A DNA stretch of 64,000 nt from Steroidobacter denitrificans (GTDB taxonomy: Bacteria > Pseudomonadota > Gammaproteobacteria > Steroidobacterales > Steroidobacteraceae). The stretch lies in assembly GCF_001579945.1 (NCBI RefSeq), contig NZ_CP011971.1, positions 770,001 to 834,000 on the forward strand, given 5' to 3'. Under the pieces are notes generated by a model that did not search any database, was not told the origin of the DNA, and worked only from the letters and a program-made list of their open reading frames with translations. Made by a program: the position numbers and the translations under genes. Below, in pieces: positions 8,201 to 17,185 of the stretch; the stretch's first letter is position 1, and each line of letters opens with the position of its first letter.

Positions 8201-9084
8201 GCCGCTCTCCGACCGGCGCGCTCGACCGCTTGTGCCAGGCAGCGTTCGGCCAGCGTCTTTATCAGGTCGCGGCGGTATTCACTGGATGCATGAGCGCAGG
8301 TCATGGGTTCTTCCAGTGCCGCGGCTGCTGCTGCCGCAGCGCGCGCCAGCGTTGCTGGATCAGGGGGGTGCCCATTAAGCGCTGCTTCCCCGGCGCTCAG
8401 ACGTACCGTCGCCGGATTGACACCGAAAGCCGCCATGCGCGTGTCCTGGCAAACGCCGTTCTGCAGACGCAGGGTGACGGCAACGCCGGCGAGCGCGAGA
8501 TCACCCCGACGACGCGCAAATTCCTGAATGGCCCAGCCTGTGCCTGCGGGCATGATCGGCATGCGTACCTCGGTCAGGATTTCATTCGATTCCAGGCTGG
8601 TGGTCATGTAGGTCACGAAGAAGTCGGCTGCCGGAATGATGCGCTCGCCGGTGGGGCCGACGGCTTTCATTTCCATGTCGAGCACCAGCGCCACGGCTGG
8701 ATATTCCGAGGCTGGATCGCCGTGCGCGAAGGAACCGCCGACCGAGCCGCGGTTGCGAATCGTGAGGTGGGCAACGAGCTGCGTGGCAGCGTGGAACAAG
8801 GGCTGTCGGGTGCGGATCAGATCCGAGTCCTCAGCCTCGCGCTTGCTCGTCATGGCGCCGATGACGATCCAGCCCTTTTCCTCGCGCAGACCCCGCAGTT
8901 CGGCGATATCTTTCAAGTCGATCAATATTTCGGGACGCGCGACCCGCATGGCGAGCATCGGCATCAGGCTCTGGCCGCCGGCAAGGATTTTGGTGTCCTT
9001 GCCTTCGTTTTCGAGGCGCTCGAGCAGCGCCACGGCTTCGCCGAGCGTGCTCGGGGTGAGATAATCGAACGCAACTGACTTCAT
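8197..9084 (-). CDS. molybdenum hydroxylase, FAD-binding medium subunit
   Basis: This 295-residue subunit of the CoxM/xanthine dehydrogenase FAD family shows the two FAD loops ILAGGQSLMPMLAMR (about 33-47) and TIRNRGSVGGSFAHGDPASE (about 108-127). The C-terminal CO dehydrogenase flavoprotein domain spans about 180-290. It takes electrons from the iron-sulfur subunit and passes them to an acceptor. It is the first gene of a two-gene minus-strand unit. Its upstream region holds the candidate operator at 9261-9280, shared with the divergent genes. The substrate of the complete enzyme cannot be read from this subunit. Confidence 0.94.
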   Translation of the reverse strand: MKSVAFDYLTPSTLGEAVALLERLENEGKDTKILAGGQSLMPMLAMRVARPEILIDLKDIAELRGLREEKGWIVIGAMTSKREAEDSDLIRTRQPLFHAATQLVAHLTIRNRGSVGGSFAHGDPASEYPAVALVLDMEMKAVGPTGERIIPAADFFVTYMTTSLESNEILTEVRMPIMPAGTGWAIQEFARRRGDLALAGVAVTLRLQNGVCQDTRMAAFGVNPATVRLSAGEAALNGHPPDPATLARAAAAAAAALEEPMTCAHASSEYRRDLIKTLAERCLAQAVERAGRRAA

Positions 9085-9260
9085 TCTCGAACTCGAATTT
9101 GATTCGGTCGACTTGGCCTGCGATGCTCCCGCCCGCCAGGCTCGCGTCGTTTTGAACTAAGCCGGGACATTTCGGAAACGTCTCCGGGCTATTCGCACCG
9201 CGGCCGGCTCTTGCGATAAGTCCTTCAGGCAGGCAGCATCGTCGGCTGCATCACCGATAG

Positions 9261-9280
9261 CATCATCCATGTGGACGATG
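9261..9280. promoter_or_regulatory. candidate regulon operator, site 1
   Basis: CATCATCC-ATGT-GGACGATG has one mismatch to the palindrome CATCGTCC-N4-GGACGATG, which recurs in five other intergenic regions of the window. It lies between the divergent FAD-subunit gene (start 9084, 177 nt away) and the SnoaL-like gene (start 9381, 101 nt away). The rest of the 9085-9380 gap shows nothing else I can name. Confidence 0.65.
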
Positions 9281-9380
9281 CGAGGTTTTCAGTGCCCCGC
9301 TTAGCATTTTTTGCCGCTCTAACAGCGGCTTGCAACGCGGGTGCAGGAAAAGACGGCCCGCCATGATCCGGAGAATCCGC

Positions 9381-9854
9381 ATGTCCGCTACAAAAACGAT
9401 GGATGCCGCAGTCGCACGCTTGGTCGACATAGAGGCCGTCAAGCAGCTGAAGGCACGATATTGCTACCTCGTCGATGATGCTCAGTGGGATGAGCTGGAG
9501 AATCTCTGGACGGAGGACGCCGTCTGCGATTACGGCTTCTTCGGCCGCTTTCTGGGGCGGCAGGCCATCATGAACGATTTCTTCCGCACCCTGGTGGCCA
9601 GCGCCTCTACTTTCAATGCGCATATGCTGCACAATCCGATCATCGAGCTCGAAGGCGACGGCGCCGATGCTTCGTGGTACTTCACTGCGCATACGACCGT
9701 AAACGGCAGGGCGCTCCTGGCGATGGGCAAGTACCGCGATCGATATGTGCGAGTGCAGGGACAATGGAAAATTGCCGCCATCGCCGTCGAGTTCAAGTAC
9801 TACACGCCTCTCGAGGAAGGTTGGGTCAAGACGCCGATGTGGCAACCGGCTTGA
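9381..9854 (+). CDS. SnoaL-like (NTF2-fold) protein
   Basis: This 157-residue protein has the cone-shaped alpha/beta fold signature of SnoaL_4 proteins: IEAVKQLKARYCYLVDDAQW, WTEDAVCDYG, then a C-terminal sheet ending FKYYTPLEEGW. Members include steroid delta-isomerases, dehydratases and hydroxylating enzymes, and also many of unknown role. I chose ATG 9381 because GGAG lies 10 nt upstream. A luciferase-like gene follows after 16 nt, and the pair begins the divergent unit that includes the molybdenum large subunit. A role as isomerase or dehydratase is only a guess. Confidence 0.8.
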   Translation: MSATKTMDAAVARLVDIEAVKQLKARYCYLVDDAQWDELENLWTEDAVCDYGFFGRFLGRQAIMNDFFRTLVASASTFNAHMLHNPIIELEGDGADASWYFTAHTTVNGRALLAMGKYRDRYVRVQGQWKIAAIAVEFKYYTPLEEGWVKTPMWQPA

Positions 9855-9870
9855 GTGGGCGGAGAAATTC

Positions 9871-10791
9871 ATGCGATTTGCGATCCGTTTGCCCGCCAAT
9901 ATCCTTTACAAGGCGCTTACCAGCCCCTGGGAAGCAACGCTGCCGCCTGAGAAGTCGGTGCATTTCGCCAAGGCGGTCGATGAGCTGGCCTACGATTATC
10001 TCTGGGTGGCTGAGCATATCGTGCAGCATCCCAAGCTCGTGCCCGCCATGGGCGCGAAATTCTACGAAGCGGTATCGGCCGCAGGCTTTCTGTTGGGCGC
10101 TACGCAGCGCATCCACCTGTTGACCTACATCTGCCCCATTCCGTATCACAACCCGTTGGTCTGGGCCAAGGCGATTGCTTCGGTGGATCATCTCTCCGGC
10201 GGCCGGCTTGCGCTCGGACTCGCCGCCGGGCACCTGCGGCGTGAATTCGAGGCCATCGGCGTGTCCTTCGAGAAACGAGGGGCGATCTGCGATGAATATC
10301 TGCAGGCGATGAAAGAGCTGTGGACCAGCGACCGGCCGGAGTTTCACGGAGAGTTCGTCAACTTCAGCAACATGATCTTCGAGCCCAAGCCCTGTCAGTC
10401 GCCGCATCCGCCGCTGCTCATCGGCGGGGATGCAAAACCGGCGCTGCGCCGCGCCGCAAAATTCGGCGACGGCTGGCTGCCCTGGCAGACCACGCGCCGC
10501 GAAATGAAGGATGCGATCGCCTATATCCACGATCAGCCGGAAGTGCAGGCGCGTACCCGGCCCTTCGAAGTCTTTACGCTGCTGGCCGAGGTCCCCGAGG
10601 AGGATCGGCTCAACTTCGACAAGATGCATTATCCGCGGTACAAGGACGAGACGGTCGACTTGATCGGCCAGCTGAAGGACGCCGGCGCCACCGGAATGGT
10701 CGTCCACTTGCCCAAGACGGACTCCTACGAGGAGTGCCTCGACTGGGTGAGATGGTTCTCGCAGGAGATCATTCCCCTGTATCGGACTTGA
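9871..10791 (+). CDS. luciferase-like monooxygenase (LLM) flavoprotein
   Basis: This 306-residue TIM-barrel protein belongs to the bacterial luciferase/F420-dependent family. Motifs are YDYLWVAEHIV near residue 38, VDHLSGGRLALGLAAGHLRREFEAIG near 105-130, and PPLLIGGDAKPALRRAAKFGDGW near 185-205. Such enzymes use FMNH2 or reduced F420 to oxidise or reduce ketones and aldehydes. Which cofactor applies cannot be read here. ATG 9871 has GGAG ten nucleotides upstream; the longer open frame from 9745 overlaps the previous gene and was rejected. A second LLM gene lies at 44258-45133. Confidence 0.88.
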   Translation: MRFAIRLPANILYKALTSPWEATLPPEKSVHFAKAVDELAYDYLWVAEHIVQHPKLVPAMGAKFYEAVSAAGFLLGATQRIHLLTYICPIPYHNPLVWAKAIASVDHLSGGRLALGLAAGHLRREFEAIGVSFEKRGAICDEYLQAMKELWTSDRPEFHGEFVNFSNMIFEPKPCQSPHPPLLIGGDAKPALRRAAKFGDGWLPWQTTRREMKDAIAYIHDQPEVQARTRPFEVFTLLAEVPEEDRLNFDKMHYPRYKDETVDLIGQLKDAGATGMVVHLPKTDSYEECLDWVRWFSQEIIPLYRT

Positions 10792-10923
10792 GACGCGGAC
10801 CTGAGGCGATGAACCGTAACCGAACAGTTCGATGACTCCAAGCTCGATGATGCCGCTGATCCTGAAGCCAGCTCTTTCGAGCTTCCTTTCCAAAAGCGTG
10901 ACGATTCGGGTCGTGAGAGGCTG

Positions 10924-13347
10924 ATGCCCATGGTACACAGAGAACCTCGCCTCGAGGATATCCCCGCCAGCTCGCTACGTTTCCTGGGCAAGGACGTGCA
11001 GCGCATCGACGATGTGGCCCTGGTCTCGGGCAGCGTTGAGTTCATCGACAATATTTCGGTGCCGGGTATGCTGCACTGCGCGATCAAGTACAGCAGCATC
11101 GCGCATGCGCGTATACGGCAGATCGATATCTCCAAGGCAGAGCAACTGCCGGGTGTCTTCGCCATCGTTACCGGGGAAGACGTTCGTAAGTCGACCAATC
11201 TCTCCGGCGGCTTTCCCGAGGGCACAGGTTCTTTCTGCATGGCGACCGACAAGGCGCACTATGTAGGCGAGCCCATCGCCGCCGTGGCGGCCGTCAGCCG
11301 CCAGGTCGCCGAGGATGCGGTCGAGCTGATCGAAGTCGAGCTCGAGCCGCTGGCGCCGGCGGTCGACACGCTCGAGGCCATGAAGCCCGGCAGCCCGCTC
11401 GTCATCGAGGAATTAGGCAGCAATATTGCACTGCAACGGCAATTCATCTGGGGAGAGGTGTCCGAAGCCTTTGCACAGGCCGATCAGGTCTTCGAGGATC
11501 GCTTCCGCTGGCATCGTATGGGCGCCAATCCCATGGAAACCTTCGGGTGCATCTCCCAATGGGATCCGGTGACCGGAATGCTCAATATCCGCGGCAGCAC
11601 CCAGTCACCGCTGATGTATGCCGCGGGCGCTGCTGCCACGCTCGGCATACCCACCAACAAGGTCAATTTGACCAGCACTCAGCGCGGCGGCAGTTTCGGC
11701 GGCAAGGGCAATGCCCGCGGTATCGCCATCACCAGCCTGCTGTCGCGCAAGGCCGGCGGCCGTCCGGTCAAGTGGATCGAGGACCGCATGGAATATCTGA
11801 CCAGCGGCAGCAGCCAGGCCTGGGATCGGTATTATGAGGCCCGTCTTGCCGTTAAAAAGGACGGTACGGTCACCGGATTTCACGTCAAGCTGATCGAGGA
11901 TATCGGTGCCAGCGGCGAGGGTTACGGGGCGATGGGGGCCGGCAAGCCGCTCAGCGCCTTCACCGGCTGTTATGCGATACCGACAGCGTCCTATGATTTG
12001 ACCCTGGTGCTCAGCAACAAGGTGCCGACCACCGCCTATCGCGGCATGGGACCGCCGCCGCATTTCTTTGTGCTGGAACAGATGATGGATCTTGCGGCGC
12101 GCGGCCTCGGGCTGGATCCGGCCGAGATCCGTCGTCGGAATTACATCCGCCCGGAACAATTTCCATACATCATCCCGAGCGGTAATGAGTATGACAGCGG
12201 CGAGTACGAGGCGGCGCTCGACAAGGCGATGGAAATCTCGAGCTATCGGGAGTTGCGCAAGGAACAGGAGCGCGCCAGGGCCGAGGGGCGTATCGTCGGT
12301 ATCGGTGTCGCCAACACTGTCGAGCCGGGTGTATTCGACTGGAATGCCTATGCCATCGTCGGTATGCAGGCCATCGGCATTCCGGAGGGCATCACCGTTT
12401 CGATCGATGCCTTCGGCCGTATCACGGCACGAGTCGGCTTCACCAGCGAGGGACAGGGCCAGTACACGCTGATCGCGCAACTGCTCGCCGATTATTTCGG
12501 TACGGAGATGACCGATATCACCGTGACGCCGCTGAACACGCTGGGTGCGCCGCCGTCCTTCGGACCCGGCGGCAGCCGGCTGGGTGTCGCCACCGCCGGC
12601 GCCACCATGAAGGCAGCCGGCAAGCTCAAGAAAAAGATCATCGAAATTGCCGCGGTGCTGCTGCAGACGCCGGCGGAAAAGTTGGAGTTCATCGACGGCA
12701 GGGTACAAATCATCGGCATGCCCGAAGCCAAGGTGAATCTCACGGATATTGCCGGGGTTGCACATGGCCGCAGTGATCTGTTGCCGCCCGGAATGGAGAT
12801 GGGCCTCGAGGCGACCGGCATCTGGACGGCCCATGGCCGCAATCCGATCGACGATCAGGGCCGTGCCAAGAGCTACCTGACGGCGGCCAACGCCTGCCAC
12901 ATCGTCATGGTCGAAATCGATCGCGGCACGGGCCGCGTCAAGATATTGAAGTATGTGGTGGTGGATGACTGCGGTACGCGCCTCAATCCGGCAACCGTGG
13001 AGGGCATGACGCAAGGCGGCGTGGCCCAGGGCGTCGCTGCGGCCCTGCTCGAGGAGTATCCCTACACGACGGATGGACAGCCACAGGCGACGACCTTCGT
13101 GGACTATCTGCTGCCGACGATGAACGAAGTGCCCATGACCGAGAAATTCGCATTGGTTACGCCTTCACCGATCGCTCCGCTTGGCGCCAAAGGTTGCGGA
13201 GAGGGGTCGTTGCACACCACTCCGGCAGCGGTCATGTGTGCCGTCAACGATGCACTGGCGTCCATCGGAGTCATGGCACGTGAAGTACCTGCCTCACCAC
13301 ATCGCATCTGGAAACTGCTGCAAGCGGCCCGGCAACCCCAGGAGTAA
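10924..13347 (+). CDS. molybdenum hydroxylase, molybdopterin-binding large subunit
   Basis: This 807-residue catalytic subunit of the xanthine dehydrogenase/aldehyde oxidase family binds molybdopterin cytosine dinucleotide or a related cofactor. The N-terminal ald_Xan_dh_C domain starts near residue 20 (GKDVQRIDDVALVSG). Mo-cofactor loops are GGSFGGKGNARG (about 256), AYRGMGPPPHFF (about 370), TSEGQGQYTLIAQ (about 507) and APLGAKGCGEGS. The Glu in that last motif (residue 760, codon 13201) matches the catalytic base. The enzyme should hydroxylate a substrate carbon using water-derived oxygen. Its iron-sulfur and FAD partners lie on the opposite strand at 7703-9084. No chaperone gene of the XdhC/CoxF type is nearby. 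Confidence 0.94.
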   Translation: MPMVHREPRLEDIPASSLRFLGKDVQRIDDVALVSGSVEFIDNISVPGMLHCAIKYSSIAHARIRQIDISKAEQLPGVFAIVTGEDVRKSTNLSGGFPEGTGSFCMATDKAHYVGEPIAAVAAVSRQVAEDAVELIEVELEPLAPAVDTLEAMKPGSPLVIEELGSNIALQRQFIWGEVSEAFAQADQVFEDRFRWHRMGANPMETFGCISQWDPVTGMLNIRGSTQSPLMYAAGAAATLGIPTNKVNLTSTQRGGSFGGKGNARGIAITSLLSRKAGGRPVKWIEDRMEYLTSGSSQAWDRYYEARLAVKKDGTVTGFHVKLIEDIGASGEGYGAMGAGKPLSAFTGCYAIPTASYDLTLVLSNKVPTTAYRGMGPPPHFFVLEQMMDLAARGLGLDPAEIRRRNYIRPEQFPYIIPSGNEYDSGEYEAALDKAMEISSYRELRKEQERARAEGRIVGIGVANTVEPGVFDWNAYAIVGMQAIGIPEGITVSIDAFGRITARVGFTSEGQGQYTLIAQLLADYFGTEMTDITVTPLNTLGAPPSFGPGGSRLGVATAGATMKAAGKLKKKIIEIAAVLLQTPAEKLEFIDGRVQIIGMPEAKVNLTDIAGVAHGRSDLLPPGMEMGLEATGIWTAHGRNPIDDQGRAKSYLTAANACHIVMVEIDRGTGRVKILKYVVVDDCGTRLNPATVEGMTQGGVAQGVAAALLEEYPYTTDGQPQATTFVDYLLPTMNEVPMTEKFALVTPSPIAPLGAKGCGEGSLHTTPAAVMCAVNDALASIGVMAREVPASPHRIWKLLQAARQPQE

Positions 13348-13350
13348 GAC

Positions 13351-14331
13351 ATGGCGAAAAACGATTATTTCATCATCGATACCGAGACGCATCCCATCGA
13401 CGGTTCGATATGGCATCAACTGGCTCCGTATCCGGGTACGCAGCGCTTCATGAACTCTCTGCAAGGTTGCATCCGGCCGGTCATCCAGGAGTTCCCCTCC
13501 CTGGAGAGCGGCGATGCTGGACCTTTCGAAAAAATGATCACCAACATGGATGCCTCCGGGACGGATCTGGCCTGCGTCATCCCGGAAGGTTTTCTTTTTT
13601 GCACCGAAGGACCGACGCCGATTTCAACCAATGCCTGGATGCTGACCGGGGTGCAGAAGTATCCCGATCGTTTCATCATGTGTCCGAATTTCGGCCCGAT
13701 CATCCAGCGCGGCGTGCCGGAAGCCATCCGTGAAATGGAATTCATGGTGAAGGAATTCGGTGTCAAGATTTTCAAGTTCTATTGTCCCGAAGATACCTAT
13801 ATCAATGACAAGCGGCTCTGGCCTTTCTATGAGAAGGCGCAGGAGTTGAACCTGGTGATGCAGGTACATACCGGAACGGGCTATGTTTACGGCGCCCGTA
13901 ACAAATACTGTCATCCCGGTCTTCTCGAAGACGTTCTTTATGATTTCTACGATCTGCGTATCGTCGCCTTTCATTTCGGCTGGCCCCATCATCGTGAATT
14001 AAACTGCCTGGCGGCGACGTTCCCGAATCTGTACATCAGCGTGAGCTTCCTGAATGCGGCGGCGACCTGGCGGCCGAAATTCTTTCAGGAGCTGATCGGA
14101 GAGGCCATGCTCTACGCCACCTCCGACAAGATCGTCTGGGGCAGCGATACCAATGGCTCCGGCATGAAAGACTGCGTGGATCCATTCCTCACCTTCCAGA
14201 TCGATGAGGAAGGCCATCGGGGTTGGGGTTATCCCTACATCACCGAGGAAGACCGCGCCAAGATCTTCGGCCTGAACATGGCGAAACTTCTGGGGATCGA
14301 CCCGACAAAAAGAGCGAAACGCCCGGCCTGA
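13351..14331 (+). CDS. amidohydrolase 2 / ACMSD-family metal-dependent hydrolase
   Basis: This 326-residue TIM-barrel protein belongs to COG2159 (2-amino-3-carboxymuconate semialdehyde decarboxylase-like). The metal ligands can be placed: DTETHP near the N-terminus, the His of MQVHTGTGY near residue 173, the His of AFHFGWPHH near 210, and the Asp of VWGSDTNG near 265. Members decarboxylate or hydrolyse cyclic or aromatic acids. The start codon is 3 nt after the molybdenum subunit stop and follows GGAG, so the two are co-transcribed. It may act on the hydroxylated product of the molybdenum enzyme; that is an inference from position. Confidence 0.88.
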   Translation: MAKNDYFIIDTETHPIDGSIWHQLAPYPGTQRFMNSLQGCIRPVIQEFPSLESGDAGPFEKMITNMDASGTDLACVIPEGFLFCTEGPTPISTNAWMLTGVQKYPDRFIMCPNFGPIIQRGVPEAIREMEFMVKEFGVKIFKFYCPEDTYINDKRLWPFYEKAQELNLVMQVHTGTGYVYGARNKYCHPGLLEDVLYDFYDLRIVAFHFGWPHHRELNCLAATFPNLYISVSFLNAAATWRPKFFQELIGEAMLYATSDKIVWGSDTNGSGMKDCVDPFLTFQIDEEGHRGWGYPYITEEDRAKIFGLNMAKLLGIDPTKRAKRPA

Positions 14332-14433
14332 GGGGTCAGGACGCCGCCGGCCAACGCCGCGCGAAAGGCAGCTTGGTTTGCCATCCCGGGGATCCGTTCT
14401 CCGGGCCGCGGTGATGGTTGCATCGCCGAAACT

Positions 14434-14453
14434 CATCGTCCAAGCAGACGAGG
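14434..14453. promoter_or_regulatory. candidate regulon operator, site 2
   Basis: CATCGTCC-AAGC-AGACGAGG matches the recurring palindrome with two changes, both in the right half. It lies 77 nt before the cycloisomerase-like gene. Confidence 0.6.
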
Positions 14454-14530
14454 AGCGAGGCGAAACCGTCACGTAGATTTTAAAAGATTATTCGGATCGA
14501 TCCTTCCAGGACTGCTGGCCAAGGTGTTAT

Positions 14531-15394
14531 ATGACCCAGACCGTAATCGAGCAGACCGTTTCCGTAACAAGCACTGTCCTGGCAACAGATGAAGGTCGTC
14601 AGCGGGGGCATTGGTTTTCGACCAATCCAGACAAGGCCTGGGGCGAGAAGTTTTTTCTTGCCTATCTGCCGTACTTCTTCGCGCTGAATTACGCCAAGCA
14701 GCTCATGGGCTGGATGAACGTCAACACGTTCTGGCACATGACCCAGAATCTGGCGCTGTTGCTGCCGCTGATCATCATCCCGGCTGTCCTGAGGCCGGCC
14801 GTCACCGGGCGGGCATGGTGGGACAACTATGCCGTCAAGATGGTGCTGTGGATGTTCGTCTACAACTTCATCGGCACCTATTTCGGCTGCGAGTATTTCT
14901 TCGATGTGCTGGGCATGGTGTATTACTTCCCGCAGGTCACGCTGTCGCTGGATTCGGCGTTGATGGGCAGCGGTCAGCAAGTCATCCCGCTCGGCATGTA
15001 TTTCAACGCGCCGGCCTTCTTCGTGGTATATCATACGATTGCCGTATTGATGATGCGGCGCATTCGCACCATCGATTCCGGAGCGTTGAAACCGGTGTTG
15101 ACGGTCGTGACCGTGGTCGGGGTCGCCTATCTCATGGCCTTCCTTGAAACCCGGCTGGTCGCCACCGATGCCAACAAGCCGTACTTTTGGTACAAGGACC
15201 TCGGCTGGATGCTGAAGTATGGCTCGTTATTCTATGCCTGCTATTTTCTGCCGAGCTTTCCGATGGTCTTCAGGCTGGAGGAAAAGCCCGGTGATCGCTG
15301 GCCGGTGAGCAAGATCGTGTTCGAAGCCCTGGCGGCAGGCGTACTCGCGATCGTTCTCATCGACTTCGCGACTCACTTCATGCGCAATACTTGA
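14531..15394 (+). CDS. cycloeucalenol cycloisomerase-like membrane protein
   Basis: This 287-residue protein has six or seven hydrophobic segments. It resembles plant cycloeucalenol cycloisomerase (CPI1, EC 5.5.1.9), which opens the 9-beta,19-cyclopropane ring of sterols. Shared blocks, compared from memory, are NPDKAWGEKFFL near residue 32, LWMFVYNFIGTYF followed by YFFDVLGMVYYFP near 115-140, YHTIAVLMMRRIRT near 170, AYLMAFLET near 200, and YGSLFYACYFLPSFPMVFR with EEKPGDRW near 230-260. Length is close to the plant enzyme. The first 28 residues are polar. Cyclopropyl isomerisation is inferred from homology; the setting among catabolic genes suggests use on an imported substrate. A 16-bp tandem duplication spans the stop codon. 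Confidence 0.85.
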   Translation: MTQTVIEQTVSVTSTVLATDEGRQRGHWFSTNPDKAWGEKFFLAYLPYFFALNYAKQLMGWMNVNTFWHMTQNLALLLPLIIIPAVLRPAVTGRAWWDNYAVKMVLWMFVYNFIGTYFGCEYFFDVLGMVYYFPQVTLSLDSALMGSGQQVIPLGMYFNAPAFFVVYHTIAVLMMRRIRTIDSGALKPVLTVVTVVGVAYLMAFLETRLVATDANKPYFWYKDLGWMLKYGSLFYACYFLPSFPMVFRLEEKPGDRWPVSKIVFEALAAGVLAIVLIDFATHFMRNT

Positions 15395-15413
15395 ACCGCG
15401 CAATACTTGAACC
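15382..15413. repeat. perfect 16-bp tandem duplication across a stop codon
   Basis: GCGCAATACTTGAACC occurs at 15382-15397 and again at 15398-15413 with no gap. The first copy contains the stop of the cycloisomerase-like gene (TGA 15392-15394). Confidence 0.9.
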
Positions 15414-15457
15414 GTTCAATGTCTGAATCCATGTGCTATGCCTGAACCCGCTGTACG

Positions 15458-17083
15458 ATGAACAATGTCGACCTGAAGAACGAACGTAATCGAATACCTT
15501 TCAGGCTGCTGCGCCTGCATGCCGATGCGATCGGCGACTCGCCGTTTCTGCTCAGCGATGAGCGAAGCTACAGTTACGGTCAGGCGAACGCCGTGGTAAA
15601 CGCCTATGCGCACGGTCTGCGCCGGCTGGGCCTTCAGGCCGGCGACCGGCTGATGCTCTATATGCACAGCTGTGTGGAGTTCGTGCTGCTCAGTCTGGCG
15701 GCCAACAAGCTGGGTGCGCTGTGGGTGCCGGTCAATACCGACTACCGCGGCGAATGGTTGAGCGACACCATCAATGCAAGTAAAGGCGCCGTACTGGTCA
15801 CGGATACGGACTTGCTCGAAAAACTCCGGCCCGTGGAGCGGGAGCTTCGTTACGAGCGGTTGGTCCTGCGCGGTGGAGCGGAGGCTGCCGGCGGGGAATT
15901 CGCCCAGCGCGGCATCGTTTCCCTGGACGAACTGGCAGATAATTCCGAGGCTGAACCTGAGACGAAACATATAGGCTATGGCGATGCGGCGGCCGTGCTG
16001 TGGACCTCGGGTACCACCGGCAAGCCGAAGGGTGTGCTTCAGAGTCATAATGTCTGGATCCGTGCCGCCGTGAACAACGATCGGCTCTACGGCACTCGGC
16101 CCGGCGATATCACTTACAACTGCCTGCCGCTCTACAATTCGGCGGCCTGGGTAGCCAACATCTACCGGGCCTTGACGACCGGTATTCCCTGTGCCCTCGA
16201 TGAACAGTTCTCGGTCTCGAAGTTTTGGGATCGCATCCGGTTTTACGGCGCCACGCAGACGATGACGCTCGGCGCGATGCACATGTTCCTGTGGAATGAG
16301 CCGCGCAAGGCCGACGATGCGGACAACCCGCTGCGGGTGGCGAGCATGGTACCCATGCCGCATAAGCTGATCGCGCCCTTTTGTGAGCGCTTTGGCCTGG
16401 AAGCCATCGTTCAGGGTTTCGGGCAGAGCGAAGTGATGCCTATCCTCACCAAGGCGGAATCGGCCGAGAAGCAATTCAAGCCGAATGCGCTGGGAAAGTT
16501 GTTCGAAGATATGGAACTGAAGCTGCTTCGCGATGATGGCCAGGAAGCCGGGCCGGGTGAACCCGGCGAGTTTACGATTCGACCGCTGGCTCCGCACATC
16601 ATTTTCAGCGGTTATTTCGACGATCCGGAGGCCACCAAAAAGGCATTTCGCGGCGAGTGGTACGGTACGGGCGATCTCGGCATGAGGGATGCGGAGGGAG
16701 ACTACTTTTTCGTCGACCGCAAGAAGGATTATATTCGCTACAAGGGCCGGAATATCTCCTCGCTTCAGGTCGAGGGCATCGCCGCCAGCCATCCCGCCGT
16801 CCAGGCGGCGGCGGTCTATGGTCTGCCCTCGGATACCCTGGAGTCGGAACATGAGATCAAGCTCGATGTGATCCTGAAGCCCGGGCAGCAGCTGCGCCCC
16901 GAAGAACTGGCAGGCTATATCAACGAGCGCGCACCCTACTTTTGTGTGCCGCGTTATATCGACTTCGTCGATGAGTTGCCTTATACGCCCACCCAGAAAC
17001 TCGAGAAGTACAAGCTGCGCGCCAAGGGATTGTCGGCGTCCACCTGGGACCGTCTGAAAAGCGACTTCAAGCTGCAGCGTTAA
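15458..17083 (+). CDS. acyl-CoA synthetase (AMP-forming)
   Basis: This 541-residue ANL-superfamily ligase activates a carboxylic acid as acyl-AMP and then acyl-CoA. Motifs are the P-loop WTSGTTGKPKGVLQSH (about 183-198), YGTGDLGMRDAEGDYFF (about 403) and VDRKKDYIRYKGRNIS (about 422-437). The C-terminal YTPTQKLEKYKL carries the catalytic Lys. It lies downstream of the cycloisomerase-like gene and upstream of module A. It probably primes a side-chain or ring-derived acid for the hydratase/retro-aldolase genes that follow. The natural acid cannot be read from sequence. Confidence 0.93.
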   Translation: MNNVDLKNERNRIPFRLLRLHADAIGDSPFLLSDERSYSYGQANAVVNAYAHGLRRLGLQAGDRLMLYMHSCVEFVLLSLAANKLGALWVPVNTDYRGEWLSDTINASKGAVLVTDTDLLEKLRPVERELRYERLVLRGGAEAAGGEFAQRGIVSLDELADNSEAEPETKHIGYGDAAAVLWTSGTTGKPKGVLQSHNVWIRAAVNNDRLYGTRPGDITYNCLPLYNSAAWVANIYRALTTGIPCALDEQFSVSKFWDRIRFYGATQTMTLGAMHMFLWNEPRKADDADNPLRVASMVPMPHKLIAPFCERFGLEAIVQGFGQSEVMPILTKAESAEKQFKPNALGKLFEDMELKLLRDDGQEAGPGEPGEFTIRPLAPHIIFSGYFDDPEATKKAFRGEWYGTGDLGMRDAEGDYFFVDRKKDYIRYKGRNISSLQVEGIAASHPAVQAAAVYGLPSDTLESEHEIKLDVILKPGQQLRPEELAGYINERAPYFCVPRYIDFVDELPYTPTQKLEKYKLRAKGLSASTWDRLKSDFKLQR

Positions 17084-17150
17084 CCTCTGCCGCTCCGTGG
17101 GCTGCCCGGTGCCGCATGGCGATGGCACCGTATTCAGCCAGATCGCCGGC

Positions 17151-17185
17151 CGGGCACTGAACCCGCGATAAAGGTTCAGTGCCCG
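17151..17185. terminator. stem-loop after the acyl-CoA synthetase gene
   Basis: CGGGCACTGAACC (17151-17163) pairs exactly with GGTTCAGTGCCCG (17173-17185) around a 9-nt loop. It lies 68 nt after the synthetase stop. There is no T tract, so it may be a processing or attenuation structure instead of an intrinsic terminator. Confidence 0.5.

Noticed and set aside
9745-9870. Upstream extension of the luciferase-like gene
   Set aside because: It overlaps the SnoaL-like gene in another frame and lacks family similarity; ATG 9871 has a good ribosome site.
10830-10855. Possible seventh copy of the palindromic motif near GATGACTCCAAGCTCGATGATG
   Set aside because: Only one half resembles the consensus and the spacing does not fit a 4-nt centre; it is within chance expectation.
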